DNA of 59,409 nt from Paenibacillus agaridevorans. Lineage in GTDB: Bacteria; Bacillota; Bacilli; Paenibacillales; Paenibacillaceae. The notes beneath the pieces are model-generated. The model did no database searches. It was not told the DNA's origin and saw nothing but the letters and a program-made list of their open reading frames with translations. The stretch spans positions 56,115 to 115,523 of the forward strand of contig NZ_BDQX01000230.1 of NCBI RefSeq assembly GCF_003112455.1. Reading direction: 5' to 3'. Shown piece after piece: positions 44,299-51,338 of this stretch. The translations under genes were made by a program, and so were the position numbers. The first letter of the stretch is position 1, and each line of letters begins with the position of its first letter.

Positions 44299-47260
44299 TC
44301 GCAGCGCCTCCTTCTTTCAAGCTTTTGCTAAATTTTTCTTCACTGCGCGTTATATTCAGATTCGTATCCGGTCCAAAGCCAAACTCCTTCTGCTTGCGCG
44401 TCATTTCCCGCTGCAGCGATATCGCTGCCTTGCGAAGCGCTTCATTGGGCGGCATGCCGCTCAGCACTGTGTTATTCCAGGCAAAATCCATTTCCCTTCC
44501 CAGAAAGTAATAACCCGGCACGTATGGCATATTTCGCCCCCAGCTTGCCTGCTCGGTAAGCACCCGCATATCCTCCTCGGGCCATGGCACATCCTGCAAA
44601 GCCTCCAGATTGGCCGAATTCCAACGGTATTCAATCCCCGCGAACGATTCTATATCATTAGCATAGCTGGCTTGGGTGTCCCGCGAGGTCCACCATTCAA
44701 GGAACTTCCACGCCTCATCCTTTCGCTCGCTTTTCTCCATCACCATTGCGGCTGTCGTGCTCTGAGCTGACCAGCGAACAACCGTTCCATCCTCCTTTAA
44801 CCGCCCCGGCAGCGGCGCCATTTTCCACTTGCCGCTAATTTCCGGTGCCGCTACACTAAGCTGGATATACGTATTGTAATCGGCAATGCCGATGGGCATA
44901 TCACCGAAACGGAAATGGTTAAAAAAGGCCGGAACCTCCTTCGGCACGTTGTAGATGCTGAACAAGTCCGTCCATCTCCGAAATGCAGTCTGTGCCGCCT
45001 CGCTATCGATATTCGTCCGCATCCCATCTTCGGTATAAAACTCAACCCCCTCCTGATAGAAGGGCATAATAAATTCTTTCGCAGGGTAATAAAGCTCCAT
45101 GCCGTTCTCCTGCAGCGTTGGCATTAGGTCCAGCATCTCATCCCAAGTATCCGGCGGATGAAGGCCAAGCCGTTCAAAGACATCAGTCCGATAAAACATC
45201 ACGGCAAAAGATTGAGTTTCCGGCAAGCCATAAATGCCCCCGTCATACGAGTAGGAACGCATCACACCTGGACTAAACCGCTGCACAATTTGCTCGAAAC
45301 CCGGCTGCACGGATAAGTCCGCTGCTGCTCCGCGCATCGCATAGTCAACCGGTGTTTCCATTCCTATGCCCAACGCAATATCCGGTTGATCTCCGGCAGC
45401 ATTACCCAGCATAAGCACATTGGTGCTTGGCATCAGATTCACGTTGACCTGTATGCCAGTACGAGGAGTGAAATCAGCCTCAATCATTTTTTGCAGCAAA
45501 TCGACATAATCCCGCCCCCGTTGCACCCAAATGGTAAGCGCTTCGTCCTCATTCAAATCCTTTAAATCATATTGTTGAAAAAAGGTGCGCACAAAATTAT
45601 GCGTACCGTAGCTGATTCTGTCCCAGAGACCCGGCAGCTCCAGCTCCGGCTCAGCTTCTCGCTCGCGTACGACCAGAAAGTCCAGCAGAAGCGCCTGGCT
45701 TTCCATCGGCTTAAGCCATGTATTGATGCTCGTTTGAATATCCGCAAATACCTTGATTTGATTCGGAATATCATTGACATTCTCAAGCAGCTCTTCGAGG
45801 CTGTTCATGGCCGCAGAAATGGCCGTAGTCGGATCGGTCACATGCTGATTCAGGCCATTGGCATAATCCCGAACCGTCCGAAGTCGTTCGATAACGTCGG
45901 ATAGCTTGGTCTCGATGTGCGGATCATACGTCTTTAACTGCCAGTTCCTTCCTGTATCCAGATTTGAGCCGCTCCCGCTGCCGTAATTGCCGGAAATCAG
46001 ACGAATATCCCGCTCCACAACGCTTAGATCCGTCAATGCGTCCCGCAAGGACTGCACAGCAGGGGCAATCAAAGCGCTATCGGCGATAAGCCTGAGCTGA
46101 TGATCTCCTTCTTCCAGCCAGAAGAGGTAAGGTTGTCCCAAGTCATCCATGAATGGCTTGATCGTCATATCCGTTTGAGCCGGCAAGGCATAATGCAGCA
46201 GCTCGCGGAATGGCACCTTCCCGTCCAGCAGCACAGTGCGATATACAGCTGCCTTGCCGTTATAGGCCTGCAAATACTTCATGTCAATTACATACCAACC
46301 GCTTGAAGGTACGGTAAATGCCCACTCAATCCAGTCCCCGGCCTGCTGCCAGCGTTCTCCGCCAATCGTATTATAAACAAGCCTTCCTTTGGGATCGGGT
46401 GAAATATAAGGCTCCGCCAGGCTTTGTGTCTGAATCCCTATCGCAGATTTGGCAGCATACTGCTCAGCCTCGATAACCGTATACCAGCTGCTGCCTGGTA
46501 ATTCGGCTGGGGTAGAGTTAGCTGCTACATAGTCGGCATACGACGGAATCCGTTGGGGAGCGGCAAAAATTAAAGAAGCCAGCGCTACTGGCTCACGTCC
46601 CCCTGTCATCCGAATCGTGTTTTTTCCCTTCTTGAGCGGCCACAAAAGCGGCTCGGACGACACCGCATAATCTACTACCTGCAACGTGCTCCATTTGGTT
46701 ATTTCGGTCTGCACCGGACGAATTTCGTTGCCGAGCCCGTTGCGCTCATACGGATATTGGCCGTCCTTCCAAAGCCTCTCGAGTATGATTCGCTCCGCTT
46801 CCTGATACGGATAACGCTCGTTAATCTGGATGCCGCGTGCGATACTCGCATAGCTGCCCTTTAGTGGAAAATATTCAACCGTAAGCGCATACAATCCCTC
46901 CTGCGGAGCCTCCACCGTCCACTCAATCCAGCCTTCAGAACTCGTCCAGTCGATCACGTTTCCCTTTTGCTCATCGTTGCGTGCTTGGAACTGGCTGTCA
47001 TGCGAGATTGCTGAATAGTCCACCGCTTGGATCATAATTTTCCCAGGCTTCATCTCCTCAGCCTGATTGCCGCGCAGCCAATGCGCATACACCGGTAACG
47101 GTTGCGCTTTAGGATCGGATGGCTCCGCAAGAACAGATCCCAAATAGATCGAGCTGGCTTGATACTCGGGAAACAACTGTTCTTCCTTAAAATGACCTTT
47201 TGATATCCACAGCATAAGGATTAGAAACAGGATAAAGCTCCAGCTGATTATTTTCCGCAT
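44288..47260 (-). CDS. Very large solute-binding protein fused to two carbohydrate-binding-like domains
   Basis: About 990 residues, more than twice a normal SBP. The N-terminal helix ISWSFILFLILMLWISKG has no lipobox cysteine, so it is probably a membrane anchor. Two beta-sandwich (galactose-binding/CBM-like) domains follow, around 100-240 (GWIEWTVEAPQEGLYALTVE) and 270-400 (DWIEWAFTVPSSGWYVIDMK). Next is a helical linker (about 430-560). A complete CUT1 SBP domain occupies about 570-960 (EDEALTIWVQRGRDYVDLLQ, PDTWDEMLDLMPTLQENGME). I prefer the ATG at 47260 (GGAGGG eight bases upstream) over 47278, which overlaps the ATPase stop. It may bind the polymer and hand the ends to its own permease pair. 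Confidence 0.88.
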   Translation of the reverse strand: MRKIISWSFILFLILMLWISKGHFKEEQLFPEYQASSIYLGSVLAEPSDPKAQPLPVYAHWLRGNQAEEMKPGKIMIQAVDYSAISHDSQFQARNDEQKGNVIDWTSSEGWIEWTVEAPQEGLYALTVEYFPLKGSYASIARGIQINERYPYQEAERIILERLWKDGQYPYERNGLGNEIRPVQTEITKWSTLQVVDYAVSSEPLLWPLKKGKNTIRMTGGREPVALASLIFAAPQRIPSYADYVAANSTPAELPGSSWYTVIEAEQYAAKSAIGIQTQSLAEPYISPDPKGRLVYNTIGGERWQQAGDWIEWAFTVPSSGWYVIDMKYLQAYNGKAAVYRTVLLDGKVPFRELLHYALPAQTDMTIKPFMDDLGQPYLFWLEEGDHQLRLIADSALIAPAVQSLRDALTDLSVVERDIRLISGNYGSGSGSNLDTGRNWQLKTYDPHIETKLSDVIERLRTVRDYANGLNQHVTDPTTAISAAMNSLEELLENVNDIPNQIKVFADIQTSINTWLKPMESQALLLDFLVVREREAEPELELPGLWDRISYGTHNFVRTFFQQYDLKDLNEDEALTIWVQRGRDYVDLLQKMIEADFTPRTGIQVNVNLMPSTNVLMLGNAAGDQPDIALGIGMETPVDYAMRGAAADLSVQPGFEQIVQRFSPGVMRSYSYDGGIYGLPETQSFAVMFYRTDVFERLGLHPPDTWDEMLDLMPTLQENGMELYYPAKEFIMPFYQEGVEFYTEDGMRTNIDSEAAQTAFRRWTDLFSIYNVPKEVPAFFNHFRFGDMPIGIADYNTYIQLSVAAPEISGKWKMAPLPGRLKEDGTVVRWSAQSTTAAMVMEKSERKDEAWKFLEWWTSRDTQASYANDIESFAGIEYRWNSANLEALQDVPWPEEDMRVLTEQASWGRNMPYVPGYYFLGREMDFAWNNTVLSGMPPNEALRKAAISLQREMTRKQKEFGFGPDTNLNITRSEEKFSKSLKEGGAANEQ

Positions 47261-47274
47261 CGAGTATTCCCTCC

Positions 47275-48423
47275 TCATACGGAAGCCCCCCGGAGCAAAA
47301 GCGATTCCCCGCTCTCCCGCTCAAATAGATGCACTTTATCCATTCGCAGCACCAACTTGATCGTATCCCCTATGCGCACGGGTATATGGGCATCCGCCCT
47401 CGATACGATGGCAGTCCCCCCCAGATCGGTATGTATATAAGTATCAGAACCCATGGGCTCTTTCATTGCAACGGTTACTTGAACCTGCCACTCGCCATAC
47501 GGCTCGGCTTGCAAGGCATCAGCGTCACATAGCACATGCTCCGGGCGCAGCCCGAGCACAACCTGCCGCCTGCTGTTCGGCAGCCCTTGACTCATTCCTT
47601 GCAAGTGCCGTGCATATGCCTTCGGCAAAGGCAGCCTCAAACGTCTATTTTCAAAATAAAAACCATCCTCATGTGAGGCAATTATCCCGTCAATGAAATT
47701 CATTTGAGGTGATCCAATAAAACTCGCTACAAATTTATTTGACGGTTCATCATAGAGAATCTGCGGAGCGGCCACCTGCTGAATTCTGCCATCGCGCATG
47801 ACCACGATCCGTGTGCCCATTGTCATCGCTTCTGTCTGATCATGCGTCACATAGACGAAAGTGGTCTGTAATTGACTGTGAATTTTAATAATTTCCGCAC
47901 GCGTCTGCGCCCGAAGCTTGGCATCGAGGTTCGAGAGTGGCTCATCCATCAGGAATGCTTTTGGCTCGCGCACTAATGCGCGTCCCAATGCTACCCGCTG
48001 CTTCTGCCCTCCGGACAGTTGGGCGGGCCGCTTCGTTAATAGGTGTGAAATTTCAAGCATTTTGGCCGCGCGGCTGACGCGCAGCTCCACCTCATGCTTA
48101 GCCACCTTTCGCAGTTGCAGGCCAAGTGCCATATTTTCATAGACCGACAAGTTCGGATATAGCGCATAATTTTGAAACACCATCGCAATATCCCGATCCT
48201 TTGGCGAAACATAGTTCGTAAATTTGCCGTCGATGTAAATATTCCCTTTAGACACATCCTCGAGTCCGGCAAGCATTCGCAGTGTTGTAGACTTGCCGCA
48301 GCCAGACGGGCCAACCATAACGAGAAACTCCCCATCCGCCACTTCGAGATGAAAATCGTTTACCGCGGGATTGGGCTCACCCTTGTAATGTTTGTATACA
48401 TGTTGAAACACCACGTTTCCCAT
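47275..48423 (-). CDS. Sugar ABC importer ATPase, MsmX/UgpC type
   Basis: 382 residues. Walker A VGPSGCGKST (about 38-46), Q-loop MVFQNYALYP, signature LSGGQKQR (136-143), Walker B AFLMDEP (Asp 160, Glu 161), H-loop VTHDQTEAMTM, then the C-terminal regulatory OB/TOBE domain with QVVLGLRPEHV. First gene of the eight-gene cluster D operon, and the only importer ATPase in the window, although five permease pairs are present. MsmX-type ATPases are known to serve several importers, so this one probably energises clusters A, B and C too. GGGGAGG lies about 13 bases before the ATG, longer than optimal. Its first codons and leader are duplicated at 50305-50372. Confidence 0.95.
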   Translation of the reverse strand: MGNVVFQHVYKHYKGEPNPAVNDFHLEVADGEFLVMVGPSGCGKSTTLRMLAGLEDVSKGNIYIDGKFTNYVSPKDRDIAMVFQNYALYPNLSVYENMALGLQLRKVAKHEVELRVSRAAKMLEISHLLTKRPAQLSGGQKQRVALGRALVREPKAFLMDEPLSNLDAKLRAQTRAEIIKIHSQLQTTFVYVTHDQTEAMTMGTRIVVMRDGRIQQVAAPQILYDEPSNKFVASFIGSPQMNFIDGIIASHEDGFYFENRRLRLPLPKAYARHLQGMSQGLPNSRRQVVLGLRPEHVLCDADALQAEPYGEWQVQVTVAMKEPMGSDTYIHTDLGGTAIVSRADAHIPVRIGDTIKLVLRMDKVHLFERESGESLLLRGASV

Positions 48424-48638
48424 AGTTCTAAAAGCGCCTCCCCTCAGCTTGTCCGCAAAGCTTGCAAAGCTTTCTTTTAATATCTAATTTTTCGCCCGTC
48501 CCCTCTTCCCGCCTTTGTTACTCTAAGTTTACCGGGGGAGTATGGCAGCGTCTTTGCAAATCTTATTGTTTCTTGTTCGCTCGTATTACTTATGATAGTC
48601 CCATCTTTTAGAGAGCGTTTGCATTTTATTGACTTGTT
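48390..48638 (-). repeat. Duplicated promoter/leader segment, copy 1 (functional, before the ATPase gene)
   Basis: This segment contains the first ten or so codons of the ATPase gene, its leader, the shared promoter module and the cre-like site. It matches 50305-50657 in two blocks: the first 67 bases differ at about five positions, and the promoter/cre block is also nearly identical. The second copy has about 110-120 extra bases between the blocks. Confidence 0.85.
48526..48623 (-). promoter_or_regulatory. Shared promoter module with cre-like site before the ATPase-led operon
   Basis: On the minus strand, from upstream: cre-like TGCAAACGCTCTCT (48623-48610), box AACAATAAGATTTGCAAAGA ending in CG, weak -35 AAGACG (48554-48549), 17-bp spacer, -10 TAAACT (48531-48526). 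The leader to the ATG is about 100 bases. The rest of the gap to the acetylesterase terminator (48639-48850) shows no gene or recognisable signal. Confidence 0.65.
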
Positions 48639-48851
48639 CCATGTATTCATATTCATGTTTATTTTGATTTTTACAACCGTATAGAACGATCAGCATTCAA
48701 AATTAACGTCCTCCAGCTTAATAACAGGGCCATATCATGGGTACAACTCTTATAGTCAGTCAGTACGAACTAAAACTTTCTGGCTGGATTCATAAGTCCT
48801 TAGTGATGACTTCTAATAAAAACTTTCACACGGGTGTTGAGGACAATGCCA

Positions 48852-48891
48852 CTAAAAAAGGTGCAGATGCATGAGTCTGCATCGCACCTTT
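48852..48891 (-). terminator. Terminator of the acetylesterase gene
   Basis: AAAGGTGCGATGCA pairs with TGCATCTGCACCTTT around a 6-base loop (one bulged base), followed on the minus strand by TTTTTTAGTG. It lies immediately after the stop codon. Confidence 0.85.
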
Positions 48892-48901
48892 GGATTCTCC
48901 G

Positions 48902-50266
48902 TTATATTAAGACAGGACCAAAAACAGGCAACGGAATTCCAAGACTATCGCGTACATTAACTAGTGGATTTCTGCCTAGCCCATGGAATAACTTGGCATT
49001 TTCCGGTACCGGCCGTTCGAACGATAGAATAACGCATTGTCGATCAGGAGTTACTTTGCCTAAAAACGATTGATACTCACCGGCAGCTTCCACCTTAAAT
49101 CCAAAAATTTGTCTTGCAGGATTGAGTTTTTCATTGACTCCAGTGAAAAAGATTCGCAATTCCGTCCGATCTTCGTTCCACTTATAACAATGCGGCCTCG
49201 GTCCACTTTCTACAACCGTCCGGTTATATACATACCTTAAAGCTTCCCATGCCATCCTGCGTCCAACATTTTGCAAAGACTTCGAATCCAGGTGAATCCC
49301 ATCCGACATAGAGGCGTCAATGGTCGGTACCATATATACGTGAGCAACCTCGCTATCAAGCTGCCATTGCTCTTGTTGAATATGATTCCACCAACGAGGC
49401 TCCTCTCCGCTATAATGAACTGCAAGCTGGGCATAAATAATAGGCAATCGATGATTTCCCGTATCTCCCCTCAGAGCTTTTATGAAGGCTATAGTCCGTT
49501 CTTTGTAGAACGGGCCATCCCCTTCATTAGCATCACTTTCTCCCTGATACCAAAGCAAACCCTTGATTCGCCCACCTAATTTGCGAACCTTACGGATCAT
49601 AGCCCCATATAAAGAATGGCCACCTTCGTCCAACCGCGCAGGATCCCATCTCAACATATTGGTACCCCCATGTGCAGCCATAATGAGGCCAATCGGAACT
49701 CCAGTCTCTTTGAGGAGTTGTTTTCCAAAAGTCAGACCGAGCCCTGCTCCTTGAAACCTCTCCCGTCGCATTCGTTCGGCTTCGGCCGTAACCTCAACCG
49801 CTGGAACTCCCCAATGCACAGGATCTACCGCTTCCTGCAACCAACACAACGGTTCTTCGGCAATTCCCCAATAATCCCCCATATAGAAGCAACTAACCCC
49901 CTCCTCGGGTTCTTCTACATCAATCTCCTTGCCGCAACCCTCCATATTCGATTGTCCCGCGAGCAGCCACAGGTCCCCCACAAATACGGGAGAGATGGAT
50001 GTCTCTGCAACGCGAGAGTTTTCTAGAACTCTGAATTCAATTCCATATGATCCAACGGGAATTCTATTTAATACCCCCTGAAAGCTCGTTCCCTTCATAT
50101 CACCCATCCGTTCCCAAACTGAAGAATGAGAAGAAGAAAATAATCGAGCCTCTACCCTGCCATTCATAACATCTGATATTTCTAGCGAAAAAGATATATC
50201 GCTTTGATTATTGTCATCACGCTGATACACCTGATAAGCTTCTACTCCCAGTAACCGTAGCTCCAC
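48902..50266 (-). CDS. Sialate O-acetylesterase-like SGNH hydrolase (carbohydrate acetylesterase)
   Basis: 454 residues, SASA/SGNH family. An N-terminal beta domain (about 1-95) precedes VFVGDLWLLAGQSNMEGCGK, whose GQSNM contains the nucleophile (Ser 106). Further family blocks are AHGGTNMLRWD, GLLWYQGESDANEGDG and the Asp-His pair in SMSDGIHLDSKSL. A C-terminal beta domain follows. No signal peptide, so it probably acts on imported acetylated oligosaccharides. The start is GTG 50266 with GAGGAG about ten bases upstream. The nearest promoter is the duplicated module at 50545-50642, giving an unusually long leader (about 280 bases). Confidence 0.88.
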   Translation of the reverse strand: MELRLLGVEAYQVYQRDDNNQSDISFSLEISDVMNGRVEARLFSSSHSSVWERMGDMKGTSFQGVLNRIPVGSYGIEFRVLENSRVAETSISPVFVGDLWLLAGQSNMEGCGKEIDVEEPEEGVSCFYMGDYWGIAEEPLCWLQEAVDPVHWGVPAVEVTAEAERMRRERFQGAGLGLTFGKQLLKETGVPIGLIMAAHGGTNMLRWDPARLDEGGHSLYGAMIRKVRKLGGRIKGLLWYQGESDANEGDGPFYKERTIAFIKALRGDTGNHRLPIIYAQLAVHYSGEEPRWWNHIQQEQWQLDSEVAHVYMVPTIDASMSDGIHLDSKSLQNVGRRMAWEALRYVYNRTVVESGPRPHCYKWNEDRTELRIFFTGVNEKLNPARQIFGFKVEAAGEYQSFLGKVTPDRQCVILSFERPVPENAKLFHGLGRNPLVNVRDSLGIPLPVFGPVLI

Positions 50267-50304
50267 CTAAGTTTCACTCCTCAGTTAGATGATTGCATGT
50301 ATTA

Positions 50305-50657
50305 GTTTGTATACATGTTGAAACACCACGTTCCCCTTAGTTCTAAAAACGCCTCCCCTCAGCTTGCCCGCCGAGCTTTCAATGCCATAGCTCGCAAGCC
50401 TATTCATCCTGTGATAAGCTAACCCTACTAATTCGGTTATTGCTACTCCAAAATTGTGCGATCTGGAATATTGGCAACGTTTTCAATTCCTTTATTATTA
50501 TCTACTTTATCGCCCCATCCCCGCTTCCCGCCTTTGTTACTCAAAGTTTACAGGGGGAGTATAGCACCGTCTTTGCAAATCTTATTGTTTCTTATTCGCT
50601 CGAATTACTTATGATAGTCACATACTTTAGAGAGCGTTTGCATTTTATTGACTTGTT
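50305..50657 (-). repeat. Duplicated promoter/leader segment, copy 2, carrying a dead ATPase start
   Basis: Copy of 48390-48638. The piece 50305-50372 matches the ATPase leader and first codons, but the start codon is changed (CAT to CTT on the plus strand; ATG to AAG on the coding strand) and the reading frame soon meets a stop. About 110-120 bases unrelated to copy 1 follow (roughly 50380-50500), then the promoter and cre block again. Copy 2 now stands upstream of the acetylesterase gene. Confidence 0.85.
50545..50642 (-). promoter_or_regulatory. Shared promoter module with cre-like site before the acetylesterase gene
   Basis: On the minus strand: cre-like TGCAAACGCTCTCT (50642-50629), box AACAATAAGATTTGCAAAGA ending in CG, -35 AAGACG (50573-50568), 17-bp spacer, -10 TAAACT (50550-50545). 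The box is identical to that of the ATPase operon. Upstream, 50658-50863 holds no gene or signal that I can identify. Confidence 0.65.
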
Positions 50658-50863
50658 TGATGCATGCACATTTACATTCACGTTCATACACATCGTTTCA
50701 ATGCTTTAAAAATTCAGCTGAATAGTAAATTCAAATTCTAAGCAGGGTTGGGAAGGATTACAGACACCCGTCAATGTATTTTCTTCAAACATCATCCTTC
50801 CCTACGTTTCGGAATGCTCAGCGCTCCTGGTCGCATCGCCACAAAGCCACATCAATAAAAAAA

Positions 50864-50907
50864 GGTATCTCAAGGACAAAGTTCAAGTCCCAAAGATACC
50901 GTTTTTT
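50864..50907. terminator. Bidirectional terminator after the rhodanese gene
   Basis: GGTATCT and AGATACC (7 bp), with a further GGAC/GTCC pairing inside, flanked by an A-run on the left and TTTTTT on the right, so it can work in both directions. It lies 33 bases beyond the rhodanese stop. Confidence 0.8.
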
Positions 50908-50939
50908 ATACCAGATGTTGCCCATCATTAAAACAGCTG

Positions 50940-51251
50940 CTACTTCCCTTCGACAATTTCGCCTTGCCACGCCAGCATGCCGCCAGCGACATTAACGACG
51001 TCAAAGCCCTGGAGTGTCAAAAATTCGCATACGCGTCCGCTGCGTCCGCCGCTGCGGCAAATAAAGACAACTTCGCCCTCCACGTCATGCACTTCGTGTG
51101 CGCGTGCTTGGAATTGAGAAAGCGGAATGCTTCGCGCCGAGCCGATATGTCCCTCTTCCCATTCGTCCGGCTCGCGGACATCGATCAGATTTAAAGTTAC
51201 GCCTTGGTTCAACTGCTCCTGCAGTTCGTCGGTCGTCATTTCGCGGTACAT
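50940..51251 (-). CDS. Single-domain rhodanese-like sulfurtransferase
   Basis: 103 residues: MYREMTTDELQEQLNQGVTL, then LIDVREPDEWEEGHIGSARS and the active-site loop VFICRSGGRSGRV with catalytic Cys in CRSGGRS, ending GGMLAWQGEIVEGK. A stand-alone cytoplasmic rhodanese that handles persulfide sulfur. The ATG at 51251 has AAGGTG eight bases upstream; an in-frame GTG six codons earlier lacks one. It lies between two operons and has its own terminator. Confidence 0.93.
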   Translation of the reverse strand: MYREMTTDELQEQLNQGVTLNLIDVREPDEWEEGHIGSARSIPLSQFQARAHEVHDVEGEVVFICRSGGRSGRVCEFLTLQGFDVVNVAGGMLAWQGEIVEGK

Positions 51252-51338
51252 CGTTCCATCACCTTTCACCGTGGAAATTAAGCTTTCCTAGCATTGTAAC
51301 GCGGCTAAGCCGTCTCTGTCCAATCCAGCTCGACAGGG

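Noticed and set aside
48639-48850. Possible small RNA or gene between the ATPase promoter and the acetylesterase terminator
   Set aside because: Only short direct repeats (AAAACTTTC) and no ribosome-binding site, frame or structured element could be found.
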